64,000 bases of DNA from Amphibalanus amphitrite. Lineage: Eukaryota; Arthropoda; Thecostraca; Balanomorpha; Balanidae. The position numbers and the translations under genes are program-made. Below, one piece after another: positions 11,801-23,190 of this stretch. The notes under the pieces were generated by a model. The model was given only the letters and a program-made list of their open reading frames with translations. It had not been told where the DNA came from and did no database searches. The DNA is taken from NCBI RefSeq assembly GCF_019059575.1, contig NW_024881520.1, forward strand, positions 1,178,001-1,242,000. Reading direction: 5' to 3'. The number at the start of each line of letters is the position of its first letter. Position 1 is the stretch's first letter.

Positions 11801-12910
11801 CTAAGTGACCTCTCTGATGACCCCAAGCTGACCTCTGTGACCTGACATGACCCATATGACCTCTGTGACATCTAAGTGACCTCCCTCATGACCCCAAGTT
11901 GACCTGTGTGACCTGACGTGTCCCAGATGACCTAAGTGGCCTCTCTCATGACCCCAAGCTGACCTGTGTGACCTGACGTGTCCCAGATGACATCCGTGAC
12001 CTCCAATTGAGCTCTGATGACTCCAAGCTGACCTCTGTGACCTGATATGTCCCAGATGACCTCCAATTGAGCTCACTGATGTCCCCAAGTTGACCTCTAT
12101 GACCTGACGTGTCCCATATGACCTCTGCGACCTCTAAGTGAACTCTCTGATGACCCCAAGCTGACCTCTGTGACCTGACGTGTCCAAAATGACCCCCATG
12201 ACCTTCAATCGAGCTCTGTGATGAACCAAGTTGACCTCTGTGACTTGACATGTCCCAGATGACCCCCATGATCTCCAACAGAGCTCTGTGATAACCCCAA
12301 GTTGACCTCTGTTACCTAATGTGTCCCAGATGACCTCAGTGACCTCCAATTGAGCTCTCTGATGACTCCAATCTGACCTCTGTGACCTTAGGTGTCCCAG
12401 ATGACCTTCAATTGAGCTCTCTGATAACCCCAAGTTGACCTCTGTGACCTGACATGTCCCATATGACCTCCACGACCTCTAAGTGACCTCTCTGATGACC
12501 CCAAGCTGACCTGTGTGACCTGACGTGTCCCAGATGACCTCAGTGACCTCCAATTGAGCTCTGATGACTCCAAGCAGACCTCTGTGACCTGATATGTCCC
12601 AGATGACCTCTAATTGAGCTCACTGATGACCCCAAGTTGACCTCTGTGACCTGACGTGTCCCAGATGACCCTCAATTGAGCTCTGTGATGACCCTAAGTT
12701 GACCTCTGTGACCTGACGTGCCCCCAAGTTGCCCTTTGTGACCGACTTGTCTCAGATTGCCTCCGTGGTCTCCAATTGAGTTCTGTGATGACCCCAAGTT
12801 GACCTCTGTGACTTGGCGTGTCCCATATGACCTCTGTGACCTCTGTGTGACCTCTCTGATGACTCCAAGTTGACCTTGGTGACCTGACGTGTCCCAGATG
12901 ACCCCCATGT
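8870..12910 (-). repeat. 62/71-bp tandem array of AGGTCA half-sites, left arm
   Basis: A degenerate tandem repeat, here reading TGACCT on the + strand. The basic unit (on the - strand) is aggtcatctgggacatgtc / aggtcacagaggtcagctt / ggggtcatcagagagctcaattgg, about 62 bp, with a longer form carrying an extra aggtcacgg (about 71 bp). Each unit contains four to five nuclear-receptor half-sites; pairs AGGTCA-CAG-AGGTCA and AGGTCA-CGG-AGGTCA are direct repeats with 3-bp spacing. The array ends at a short CT-rich tract (12909-12940). The open frames it contains exist because one strand lacks stop codons, and they change frame with each unit. Confidence 0.9.
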
Positions 12911-13033
12911 CTCTCTCTCTCTCTTTCTCTCTTTCTCTTCACGTGCCGGTGTCGCGGATCCTATAGGCAAATTTTGTACATACCAGTGTTGATCCCCAGT
13001 CTCTGACCGGACATGTATTTTTCCTTCCCTTAG

Positions 13034-13147
13034 GATGCCGGCGGCGGCGACGACAGTGCGCCGGCGCACATCTCTATGGAGGTGGACACGGCGACCCGTG
13101 GGCGACCGCCGCTGCCGCGGTTTGCTACAGCTGGCCATGGCCACTAA
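13034..13147 (+). CDS. Possible terminal exon, unknown product
   Basis: A strong polypyrimidine tract and acceptor (tatttttccttcccttag, ending 13033) precede an open frame of 37 codons that stops at TAA 13145. It contains the word ISMEVDTATRGRPPLPRF. No domain is recognised and no upstream exon on this strand was found. It could be a genuine last exon of a gene interrupted by the inverted repeat, or chance. Confidence 0.25.
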   Translation, partial: DAGGGDDSAPAHISMEVDTATRGRPPLPRFATAGHGH

Positions 13148-14073
13148 TCTTTTGGAGGAGGCGCCCCCGGCACAGGTCCCAACCGCCGGAGACGCGGCAG
13201 AGACCGGGCAGTGGGCTGGTTTCCAGTCGCGATACGACGCGGTCGTGACAGCGTCTCAGTGCACAGGAGCCGCGGCTGTGGACGGTTGTTGAGAGACGGC
13301 GCGGGGCACCGATAGAAGCTTGTCTGCTAGAGATCAAATCCTGTCTGCTGGTGGTATATAATGCCGCGTAGGCGCTAATGCCGCACTTCTCGCTCTCGAT
13401 CACCTCCAGCAGTCGCGCGGCGTACCTACGCTCGCTGCTCCTCGAGTAGATGGGGCGGCAGCGGCGCGGGCGGAGCCTGTGGAGGTGGTGGCGAGGGCGA
13501 CACAACTCTGAAGCTTTGGAAAAAAAGCTGATAATACATACTATATAATAATAATACATACTATATAAAAAAATGCTGATAATGCATACTACATACTAAA
13601 GCTGATAATACAATATATACGAGCGGAAGCGGCGCGCGCACAGCGCCAGCACCGTGTCGAGATCCTCCGGCGGCCTGCGCTCGTCGCTGAGCGTATGTAG
13701 ACTACTTGTGTCTTGTAGACAGTAGAGCTCGTCTGGACGGCGAAATGCCATTGTCCAATTTTTCACTGTCCGGCGACTGCGGGATGACATTAACACTGTA
13801 TGTCACGCCGTGCACATTATGAGCTGACCTTTCCGTGACCTCTCACTGGTAGCCCGGCCCCGCTACATAGCCATGAGGGGTGGTTGTGTCTGTCGTTAGG
13901 CGTCCCGGCCGGTCCGCCGGCTGTCTGGTTGACGAACGGCGTCCGTGGCGACCCCGCGCGGGACGCACCAGCCGCTGGCTCTCCAGCAGACGGTGCACAA
14001 CCTGGGTGTTACCCGTCGCCATTATCCATTATCCATTAGCAATCCACATGTGCCTATGTCTGTTTTCGTTGTG

Positions 14074-14079
14074 AATAAA
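14074..14079 (+). terminator. Candidate poly(A) signal AATAAA
   Basis: AATAAA in 'gttgtgaataaatgtttgcc', 3' of short open frames at 13.88-14.04 kb. It supports a + strand transcript ending in the loop, but no matching gene body is identified. Confidence 0.3.
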
Positions 14080-14466
14080 TGTTTGCCTTGACAAGCGAGC
14101 TGTAACATCTTTCAATCGCCCAGTGTCATTCGATGCAATGCCCGATCACGTGCCGTCGAAAAGGTTATATCTCACTCCACGCTGGGGCTCCTAGATTTTC
14201 GCGCCTGGTGGGGGAGGGGCTGAACCGTGAACCTCCCAGTGAAGGGGCTGAACAGCCCCCCATCCCCGCGATTTCAACTCAGCTCCTTGACTAGATGTGT
14301 TGGTAGTATTAGAACGAGTATTAGAACTCTAACTGAGACGAGGCCACTTGAAGTACCTGGTGCCCTCACCCTGCTGACCTTGAAAGACACGAGCCTAAAC
14401 TTTTAGTGTAGCACAGATGCATGCTAAGGCGTGCCAAAGAACGGCGGCGCTACCGTCTGATCGCTT

Positions 14467-14830
14467 TCAAAATGACCTCACTCTATTTCTCGTCAAAAGC
14501 TGTAGCTTGATCACCAGGGTTCTATATTTACTTTGAAACTGAACACGCCCAGCGCTGGTACACACGCGGAGCGGCTTCACATGCGTATACACTCGGTCAT
14601 CACATGTGGGCATTACACGAGGCCCGGCCGAACAGAACTTGGTGCCGCTAGCGGCCTGGTAGTGCACGGTCAGGCACGGCTCGAAGCCGACGCCATTGAC
14701 GACGGCGAAGCGCTCCATGTCCTTGACTAGCTGTGCGGGACCGATGCGGTCCACGAAGCGGAAAGGTCCGCCGGTGAGTGGCGGGAAGCCGAGACCCAAC
14801 ACGCTGGCTCCGAGGTCGCCACGTCGAGAC
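14467..14830 (-). pseudogene. HADHA-like C-terminal exon (trifunctional protein alpha)
   Basis: Read on the minus strand after an acceptor 'ttttgacag', the frame gives RRGDLGAS then GLGFPPLTGGPFRFVDRIG, QLVKDMERFAVVNGVGFEPC and a final TKF. This matches the C-terminus of the mitochondrial trifunctional enzyme alpha subunit (enoyl-CoA hydratase / 3-hydroxyacyl-CoA dehydrogenase of fatty-acid beta-oxidation), where GLGFPP..GGPFRFVD and FxPC are conserved. In the family the protein ends soon after the KF, but here the frame runs about 50 further residues. No other exons of the roughly 760-residue enzyme are seen in the window. It is therefore a captured fragment or a lone last exon, and I call it a pseudogene with reserve. 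Confidence 0.6.
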
Positions 14831-14999
14831 CTGTCAAAATGCGGTGCACTTAAGGCCTACAACTGAGGCAACCACAATCACGAGTCAGGTTAATGGTGGC
14901 AATACGATTAATACAAATAGATTAAGCTAAATAAATCAGGCTATGAACTGAATAATTTGAGTCACATCCACCTTCTCAGCTAGCAATGTAATCTCTCAC

Positions 15000-15324
15000 C
15001 GACGTCGGGCTCGTCTTCCATAGCCTGTTCGGTGAGCCCCAGAAGCCGGGCGCCATCCACAGAGCGGGCGACGAACGCGTCGGCGTACTGGGCCAGACCG
15101 AGAGAGCGCAGCCAGCCGCCCACCGGAACGCAGCTCCATTCAGAGACCTGACAAAGAACGGAACGGTCACTCTACCTGTACCATAGCATTGCAATATTTT
15201 CACTGTCCACGTAGCCATCGGGAGTCGGTGTGCCGAACCCTACCTGTGTGGTAGCAGCGCGAAGCGGAGCGCTGGGCGTCGGGTCCACCACGACCGGCGC
15301 CGGCACTCCCACCGGCCACTGCAT
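15000..15324 (-). CDS. SAM-domain protein, first two coding exons (partial)
   Basis: Minus strand. Exon 15244-15324 starts with ATG (MQWPVGVPAPVVV, 27 codons) and ends CAG before gtaggg; exon 15000-15147 follows in phase 0 after 'ttctttgtcag' and ends before gtgaga. The second exon encodes most of a sterile alpha motif: VSEWSCVPVGGWLRSLGL, AQYADAFVARSVDGARLL and LGLTEQAMEDE, matching the W..V..WL...GL..Y...F....IDG..LL.LTE pattern. SAM domains mediate protein-protein association. The exon ends in phase 1, which does not fit the phase-2 HADHA-like exon downstream, so the rest of this gene is not identified; it may be a remnant enclosed by the inverted repeat. Confidence 0.55.
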
Positions 15325-15511
15325 CACGGCTCAGTCTTAACAGCCTAATATCAGCAAACATCCGTCTCTAGAAAACCAGCAGCACGTGAGTACCGCTAGT
15401 AGCCCTGTGGTGCTCGCAGCAGCGTCAAGCTCTCCTGGCGACCGACGAACAATGGACGGTCAAAGAAAGTGAGGGCAGGAATATGGTCAAGGTGGGATCA
15501 GATATACAACT

Positions 15512-15660
15512 TACGGGAGCTGACAGGAGCTGCCAGGAGCCTACGGCAGCTGTCATGAGCTATCGTGAGCTGCCAGGAGCTGAAAGGAACTTACGGGAGC
15601 TGAAAGAAGCTTACGGGAGCTGCAAGGAGCTTACGGGAGCTGACAGAAGCTGACAGGAGC
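15512..15660 (+). repeat. Short tandem repeat, GGGAGCTG/ACAGGAGCTG units
   Basis: About 14 imperfect copies of a roughly 10-bp unit (tacgggagctg / ctgccaggagctg) just before the right-arm array. No coding role is seen. Confidence 0.7.
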
Positions 15661-15856
15661 GAGGTTACAGCTAGGCGAGGTCACAAAAATCGGTATAGGT
15701 CACAGGAAAACAAACGAATGTCACAAGTAGTCACACGAAGACGACGGGTCCTACGAGGTCACAGGAAGTCAGGCGAGGGTGGGAGAAGCCACTCAAAGTT
15801 CAGCGAGATAAAAGGAGGTTGAGGAAAGCTCACGTGGTCATGCGAAGTCTCTAGAG

Positions 15857-18800
15857 GTCATATGAGATCACAAAGAATCAGTAGAGGTCATCACAGAGCT
15901 CAACTGAGGGTCATTTGGGACACGTCAGGTCACAGAGGTCAGCTTAGGATCATCAAAGAGCTCAATTGGAGGTCATCTGGGACATATCAGGTCACAGAGG
16001 TCAGCTTGGAGTCATCAGAGCTCAATAGGAGGTCACGGAGGTCATCTGGGACACGTCAGGTCACACAGGTCAGCTTGGGGTCATGGGAGAGGTCACTTAG
16101 AGGTCACAGAGGTCATATGGGACATGTCAGGTCACAGAGGTAAACTTGGGGTCATCAGAGAGGTCACTTAGAGGTCGCAGAGGTCATATGGGACACGTCA
16201 GGTCACAGAGGTCAACTTGGGGTCATCAGTGAGCTCAATTGGAGGTCTTCTGGGACATATCAGGTCACAGAGGTCAGCTTGGAGTCATCAGAGTTCAATC
16301 GGAGGCCACGGAGGTCATCTGGGAGACGTCAGGTCACAGAGGTCAGCTTAAGGTCATCAGAGAGGTCACTTAGAGGTCGCAGAGGTCACACGGGACACGT
16401 CAGGTCACAGAGGTCAACTTGGGGTCATCACAGAGCTCAATTGGAGGTCACGGAGGTCATCTGGGACACGTCAGGTCAAAAAGGTCAACTTGGGGTCATC
16501 ACGGAGCTCGATTGAAGGTCATGGGGGTCATCTTGGACACGTCAGGTCACATGTCAGCTTGGGGTCATCAGAGAGGTCACTTAGAAGTCGTGGAGGTCAT
16601 ATGGGACATGTCAGGTCACAGAGGTCAACTTGGGGTTATCAGAGCTCAATTGGAGGTCATCTGGGACACCTAAGGTCAGAGAGGTCAGCTTAGGATCATC
16701 AAAGAGCTCAATTGGAGGTCATCTGGGACATATCAGGTCACAGAGGTCAGCTTGGAGTCATCAGAGCTCAATTGGAGGTCACGGAGGTCATCTGGGACAC
16801 GTCAGGTCACAGAGGTCAGCTTAAGGTCATCAGAGAGGTCACTTAGAGGTCGCAGAGTTCATATGGGACACGTCAGGTCACAGAGATCAACTTGGGGGTC
16901 ATCAGTGAACTCAATTGGAGGTCATCTGGGACATATCAGGTCACAGAGATCAGCTTGGAGTCATCAGAGCTCAATTGGAGGTCACGGAGGTCATCTGGGA
17001 CACGTCAGGTCACAGAGGTCAGCTTAAGGTCATCAGAGAGGTCACTTAGAGGTCGCAGAGGTCATATGGGACACGTCAGGTCACAGAGGTCAACTTGGGG
17101 GTCATCAGTGAGCTCAATTGGAGGTCATCTGGGACATATCAGGTCACAGAGGTCAGCTTGGAGTCATCAGAGCTCAATTGGAGGTCACGGAGGTCATCTG
17201 GGACACGTCAGGTCACACAGGTCAACTTGGGGTCATGAGGGAGGTCACTTTAAGGTCACAGAGGTCATATGGGACATGTCAGGTCACAGAGGTCAGCTTG
17301 GGGCTATCAGAGAGCTCAATTGGAGGTCATCTGGGACATGTCAGGTCACAGAGATCAGCTTGGAGCCATCAGAGAGGTCACTTGATGTCACAGAGGTCAT
17401 ATGGGACACGTCAAGTCACAGAGGTCAACTTGGGGTCATCACAGAGCTCAACTGAGGGTCATTTGGGACACGTCAGGTCACAGAGGTCAGCTTAGGATCA
17501 TCAAATAGCTCAATTGGAGGTCATGTGGGACATATCAGGTCACAGAGGTCAGCTTGGAGTCATCAAAGCTCAATTGGAGGTCGCGGAGGTCATCTGGGAC
17601 ACGTCAGGTCACAGAGGTCAGCTTAAGGTCATCAGAGAGGTCACTTAGAGGTCGCAGAGGTCATATGGGACACGTCAGGTCACAGAGGTCAACTTGGGGG
17701 TCATCAGTGAGCTCAATTGGAGGTCATCTGGGACATATCAGGTCACAGAGGTCAGCTTGGAGTCATCAGAGCTCAATTGGAGGTCACGGAGGTCATCTGG
17801 GACACGTCAGGTCACACAGGTCAACTTGGGGTCATGAGGGAGGTCACTTAGAGGTCACAGAGGTCATATGGGACATGTCAGGTCACAGAGGTCAGCTTGG
17901 GGTTATCAGAGAGCTCAATTGGAGGTCATCTGGGACATGTCAGGTCACAGAGATCAGCTTGGAGTCATCAGAGAGGTCACTTGATGTCACAGAAGTCATA
18001 TGGGACACGTCAAGTCAAAGAGGTCAACTTGGGGTCATCACAGAGCTCAATTGGAGGTCACGGAGGTCATCTGGGACATGTCAGGTCACAGAGGTCAGCT
18101 TTAGGTCATCAGAGAGGTCACTTAGAGGTCGCAGAGGTCATATGGGACACGTCAGGTCACTTAGAGGTCGCAGAGGTCATATGGGACACGTCAGGTCACA
18201 GAGGTCAACTTGGGGGTCATCAGTGAGCTCAATTGGAGGTCACCTGGGACATATCAGGTCACAGAGGTCAGCTTGGAGTCATCAGAGCTCAATTGGAGTC
18301 ACGGAGGTCATCTGGGACACGTCAGGTCACACAGGTCAACTTGGGGTCATGAGGGAGGTCACTTAGAGGTCACATAGGTCATATGGGACATGTCAGGTCA
18401 CAGAGGTCAGCTTGGGGTTATCAGTGAGCTCAATTTGAGGTCATCTGGGACATGTCAGGTCACAGAGATCAGCTTGGAGTCATCAGAGAGGTCACTTGAT
18501 GTCACAGAGGTCATATGGGACACGTCAAGTCAAAGAGGTCAACTTGGGGTCATCACAGAGCTCAATTGAGGGTCATCTGGGACACGTCAGGTCACAGAGG
18601 TCAGCTTGGGGTCATCAAAGAGCCCAATTGGAGGTTACGGAGGTCATCTGGGACATGTCAAGTCACAGAGGTCAACCTGGGTCATCACAGAGCTCGATTG
18701 AAGGTCATGGGGGTCATCTTGGACACGTCAGGTCACAGAGGTTAGCTTGGGGTAATCAGAGAGATCACTTAGAGGTCGCAGAGGTCATAGGGGACACGTC

Positions 18801-19345
18801 ATGTCACACAGGTCAACTTGGGGTCTTGAGGGAGGTCACTTAGAGGTCACAGAGGTCATATGGGACATGTCAGGTCACAGAGGTCAGCTTGGGGTTATCA
18901 GAGACCTCAATTGGAGGTCATATAAGACACGTCAGGTCACAGATGTCAACTTGGGGTCATCACAGAGCTCAATTGGAGACCACTGATGCAGCTGAGACAC
19001 GTCGGTCACAAAGGGCAACTTGGAGGCACGTCAGGTCACAGAGGTCAACTTATGGTCATCACAGAGCTCAACTGGGGGTCTTCTGGGACATGTCAGGTCA
19101 CAGAGTTCAGCTTAGGGTCATCAGAGAGATCACTTAGAGGTTACAGAGGTCATATGGGACACGTGAGGTCCCAGAGGTCAAGTTGGGGTCATCACAGAGC
19201 TCAAATGGAGGTCATCTGGGACATGCCAGGTCACAGAGGTCAGCTTAGAGTTATCAGAGCTAAACTGGAGGTCACAGAGGTCATCTGGGACACATCAGGT
19301 CAAAAAGGTCAACTTGGGGTCATCGCAGAGCTCGTTGGAGGTCGT
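15857..19345 (+). repeat. 62/71-bp tandem array of AGGTCA half-sites, right arm
   Basis: The same repeat family in the opposite orientation (AGGTCA on the + strand), for example the DR3 pair at 15927-15941. Higher-order duplication is visible: long blocks around 16.7-17.4 kb and 17.5-18.4 kb repeat each other in the same unit order, and match blocks of the left arm. A few isolated, weaker AGGTCA-like words occur just before it (15660-15856). Confidence 0.9.
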
Positions 19346-20640
19346 GGGGGTCATCTGGGACACGTTTTTGGAATCGGGAGAATTTTTTTGGGGGGATGAC
19401 CCTTGCAGCGTCCAAGACCGCCTTTCTGGATTCGCCAGTAGTTGCTGGAATGGTGTTAGGCTACTTCCAATTCCTGAATACCCCAATAAATGTGAAATAG
19501 CATATTATGGACCATTTTCAACACTCTTGCTGCCTCGCTGGCATGGATGGAGGCCTCATAAACGACCTGTCAGTTCAAGCTCTATAACTTGCATTAGCAT
19601 CAATGGATTGCAACAAAATTTTCAGGATCTCAAGTTCAAACAATTTTACACGTACCACGTAAATTTCGAGGCAATGACCCGAATGACCTGTGACCTATTC
19701 GGTATACCCCAAGGCAAGGTCAACTTGCGACACTGACACTACTTACGACTGCTATTTCAATTTTGTAAGTTGTGTCGCAAATCAGGCAACGTGCAATACA
19801 TTAAAATTACATTAACCCACACCAAAACACACTATACCTACCAAATCAAGTTCTTCAGCACCCCTAAGGCCAGTGCACTGGCACGGGGCACGTCCAAGGT
19901 CAAATCGCGTTTCTCAGATTTTCGGTTTGTTATTTTCATCAAGGTTTTGATAGGTGCTCGCACGGTAGCCATGTTGGGATAGGTGAATTAAAGGTTAAAT
20001 TATTTAAATATTTTAAAATAATTTAAGACCTGCCAAGCCTAACAATACGCAGAATAATAACCAGAATTAAAAATTGTATTGTGATAAAAATTTATATGTG
20101 AATCGAAAGGGTCCGCTAAAAATGACCTTGACCTTTGACCAGTCATTTATCCGTAGTTTGACCTTGCCAAAACAAGAAAAACCAGCAGTAGCATCTCCAA
20201 CATTGGTTGCATCATTGAGCATAAAATTATTGAAATCTAAGGGGTCCTCCTTTCTCACCTGACCACGTGGTCACTTCCACTTCCTGTATTACACATACGT
20301 GACCTTGATTCTGACCTTTGACCTACTATATATCAGTTCGTGCTGCTTGCCAAAGTAAGATACTGATATTTTTGAAATCAGCTCTTCATGGACTATAGTT
20401 GTACCAATTTTTACGAGAATCCAAAGGGTCCGCCGAGAATGACCTTGAACTTTGACCTAAGATTCCTCAGTTCTTAGGGGGTGCCAAGCCTAGGTGATTT
20501 ATTTTCATAATAAGCATGTCCTGCTCTATCTATCCTGTGAATTTAAATCGATTCTGAGGGGTCCGTTTTTGTCATTTTTTCCACGAATGTGGTGCTGGAA
20601 TCCGAATCCGAATTTGAAGCCAACTTTATGAACGTAAACT

Positions 20641-21060
20641 TTCAGTGCCTTTTCTTACATCAATTTGACACGTTCCCTGAAAATTTGAGCGAAATCCGTC
20701 GGAAATTTTTTGAGAAATTGACGTTTTAGTGACGTCATGTTCGCCATTTTCGCCTTAAAAACGGCAAAATTTCAAACGCCGCTAACATCTTCATTTTTAA
20801 AGGAATCAAGACGTAACAAAAAAGGTTATACGTAATTCTACTTTGTCTATCAAATGGCTATCTCGGTTTTTTGAAAATTTTGAATTTTGGCCCAAATGTT
20901 TTCAAAAAACAGACTTTTTTGGGAAAATAATTATAAAATCCAAAATTTTGAGTGTATCGAAAAAATCGGAATATATGTCAGAGGAGTGGTCTATGTGCAC
21001 CTACATACCAATTTTTAGAAGAATCGGTTCAAAAATGTGGGAGTTATTAAACATTTTATG
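20641..21060. other. AT-rich sequence next to foldback, probable repeat
   Basis: AT-rich sequence with 'gaaatttt' and 'gacgtcat' words and no convincing coding content, although an open frame runs 20843-21061. Its style resembles the interior of the foldback arms, and it may be a second, diverged repetitive element abutting the right arm. Confidence 0.35.
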
Positions 21061-21214
21061 ACGTCACGACTCACGACACACAAAAATTGAAAAATGATTT
21101 TTTTTAAGTTCTAGACCTTGTACGGAAACAAAAATAGCACCATTCGATTCGCCGTGAAAAACTGCATCAGATAGACACCTTTTTAGGCCTTAACAACCAA
21201 CTTCAAAATTTGAC

Positions 21215-21370
21215 CTCACCTGACCTGACCTTGACCTGACACTTATTGAGTGTGCCTATTGAATTCTATGAGTAAAATGACCCACAACACATTTGTCGCA
21301 CGTGCCCTTTTCTATATTTTGTTTTTGGTGACCTGACCTGACCTGACCTGACCTTGACCTTGACCTCTGA
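21215..21370. repeat. TGACCT pentamer/hexamer runs
   Basis: Two clusters, near 21220-21240 and 21330-21367, of tandem 'tgacctgacc' and 'tgaccttgacc' words; a third lies at about 21505-21530. They are again AGGTCA half-sites, in direct repeats with no or almost no spacing. Confidence 0.6.
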
Positions 21371-21615
21371 ATGATATTGTATGCAACGAATATTGTCTTG
21401 GTAGCCTAAGAACACGTTTTGGGCAATCAGTCTCAGTCCATGACTCCATTCTTCGGCAACTACGGTGCAAGGCCGATACTGAAGGAACTTGCAATTTGTA
21501 CCCTTGACCTGACCTTGACCTTGACCTCAAACTTTAAATTAAGTACATGTTTTAGTTGTTCGTGATGAGATCTTTCGATTGGCGTTTGAATTTTCCTAAT
21601 CGGACTATTAGTTCG

Positions 21616-21920
21616 GGAGATAACAGGGGGGGGGAGGTAAAATTTACACACACACACACACCCAGCCCCGCGCGTTCGGCTGGGCCCTGTTTCACCGGTG
21701 ATAGCAGCACGCCGATTTTACGACTTGTCAAATTGGGTTTCCATGGAGACATCAACAGGCCCATTGCTCCAACACTACCACAAGTGTGACGTCAGCTCGC
21801 GCAATTTGATAGCAGCGTGGTAGCAGGCAGCAGCAGCCCGTGAAACACCGCCCTGGAGTCCCAGCCCCCCCCCCCCCCCCCCCCCCCCCCCGACCCCAGC
21901 CCCAGCCCCAGCCCCAGGTG
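21616..21920. repeat. Low-complexity cluster: G-run, (CA)n, long C-run, CCCCAG repeats
   Basis: A short G run and (CA) repeat near 21628-21660, then an uninterrupted C run of about 30 bases (about 21866-21891) followed by CCCCAG repeats. The C run could form i-motif/G-quadruplex structures. No gene lies across it. Confidence 0.7.
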
Positions 21921-22739
21921 ACTCGGTGACTCGCCGTAGCGGTGTTGCCACCGACCACCGTAGAAGTAACTCGATTTCTGTCCAACAGTGCCGAGTGCGA
22001 TTACGGCAGTGCCAACTGCCAGGGCAGTGCATGGTGCCAGGGCAGAGTCGGCAGTGCATGGTGAAGATTACTTTCAGGCGCCACCGTACGCACCCTGGTA
22101 CGCACCATGGTATATTATATAGCACGTATATAGCAAGAGAACTGGTATGGTATGCATGGTTTATATAGCCTTGGTGTGTATGTAAGCAACGTACAAAAAG
22201 TTGAATTAGTGGCCTCGTTCTTTGAAGTGCTGCCATCTGCCAAATATCTACATACATGGCGCAGACTAGACAAATGCAAATATAACGCACCACGATTGCC
22301 GCGATCGTATCTCGGAGTTTTATGTTTTTGTTTTTTATGCTGTTGTCGATCTTAGCTTAGGAGACACCGTGCTTAGAACTTGCGTAGAACGATTGGAAAT
22401 TGATCAGAAGACTATTGAAATGTGATTCAAGATATTAGCGTCCCCCAAATATCAGCAATGTTCCAGCTCAGCCATGGGTGAAAGGTGTGTTCAATTCGAT
22501 TATATGGTAAGGAATACCTATTTGCAGTTACTAGTTTTATTTCAACTATCAATTCTGTTATATAATCATTTTCATTAATGAATGTTTCTTTTTTTGTTGC
22601 TTTTTTGGGCATATGATATCATTTGGATGATTTTCGTTCTTACCCGAGGGCTGTTCACGGGCCCTGTCACTGTGGACTGTGTGTGTTCGGACCGCACACA
22701 GCCTCCAAGCTCCGCACACTGTGTCCCTACGTCAGCCTT

Positions 22740-22890
22740 CCGTCACCGCACACAGCGACTGCTGTGGCCGGTCGGGACTGGCCACAGCAGACTGTCCACC
22801 GCACACAGCCGTGACGTCAGAGCCGCCTACCCATCTCCTACCCCCACGCCTGCTGCACACACTGTACACACCGCACTCAGCAGTTTGCGG
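22740..22890. other. GC-rich CACACAG-rich stretch with 11-bp hairpin
   Basis: Repeated 'ccgcacacagc' words and a hairpin CTGCTGTGGCC...GGCCACAGCAG (arms 11 bp, 10-bp loop, near 22760-22791). It sits about 1 kb upstream of the receptor gene and could be promoter-proximal or 5'-exon sequence, but no TATA box or initiator could be assigned. Confidence 0.3.
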
Positions 22891-23061
22891 TGCCCGTGAA
22901 CACCCCTCTGAACAAACAAGCTGGCATCACCATTCACTGTTGGTACCTATAGCAAACCCAACATAACCTAGCATAACCTAGGTCAAAGGGGTATTAGTAT
23001 ATATTAGGTCCGAGTGGACAATTGTGACGCTGTTGATACAAATATGTAACAGCAAAAAAAA

Positions 23062-23190
23062 ATTAGGCTTTAGGTTAGGTTAGGTTGTAGGTTTGTAGGT
23101 TTTAGGTTTGTAGGTTAGGTTAGGTTAGGTTGTAGGTTTGTAGGTTGTAGGATGGTAGGTTGTAGGTAAATAGATAAGGTTAGGTCAGGT
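23062..23190 (+). repeat. Interstitial TTAGG-like repeat
   Basis: Runs of taggttaggttaggt mixed with ttgtaggtttgtaggt. Perfect (TTAGG) units, the common arthropod telomere repeat, alternate with diverged 6-7-bp versions. The opposite orientation (aacctag, aaccttacctaac) flanks it at about 22958-22985 and 23430-23515. Confidence 0.7.

Larger units (their letters stand above)
12911..15856. other. Loop of the giant inverted repeat (unique DNA)
   Basis: About 2.9 kb between the arrays, unlike either arm. It holds a possible + strand terminal exon (13034-13147), a poly(A) signal (about 14074), minus-strand HADHA-like and SAM-domain exons (14467-15324) and a short GGGAGCTG repeat (15512-15660). 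Two short similar 'tgataatacatactatata' stretches near 13.53-13.62 kb form a local AT-rich duplication. Confidence 0.6.
7567..20640. repeat. Giant inverted repeat (about 13 kb foldback)
   Basis: Sequence from 7567 inward recurs as its reverse complement from about 20640 inward. The outer 1.3 kb of each arm (7567-8870 and 19345-20640) is nearly identical: matching 63-codon frames at 7952-8143 (+) and 20067-20258 (-) differ by a single residue. Both arms then run into the same tandem repeat family (left about 8870-12910, right about 15857-19345). The arms are unequal (about 5.3 and 4.8 kb) and separated by about 2.9 kb of unlike DNA. Outside 7567 and 20640 the sequences diverge. It may be a foldback transposon, an inverted segmental duplication or an assembly artefact. 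No transposase frame is seen, and no target-site duplication was found. Confidence 0.85.

Noticed and set aside
8870-12910. Regular repeats as a CRISPR array
   Set aside because: Repeats are contiguous, degenerate and have no unique spacers; the surrounding genes are eukaryotic.
14467-15147. SAM exon joined to the HADHA-like exon as one fusion gene
   Set aside because: The SAM exon ends in phase 1, while the HADHA-like frame needs phase 2. The phase-compatible join reads a different frame that stops within about 40 codons.
17554-18366. 270-codon frame of GHVRSQRSAW-type repeats (and similar frames throughout both arrays)
   Set aside because: The AGGTCA strand of the satellite lacks stop codons, so any reading frame stays open. 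Unit lengths of 62 and 71 bp shift the frame at each unit, and the mirrored arm shows the same frames, so there is no sign of protein selection.
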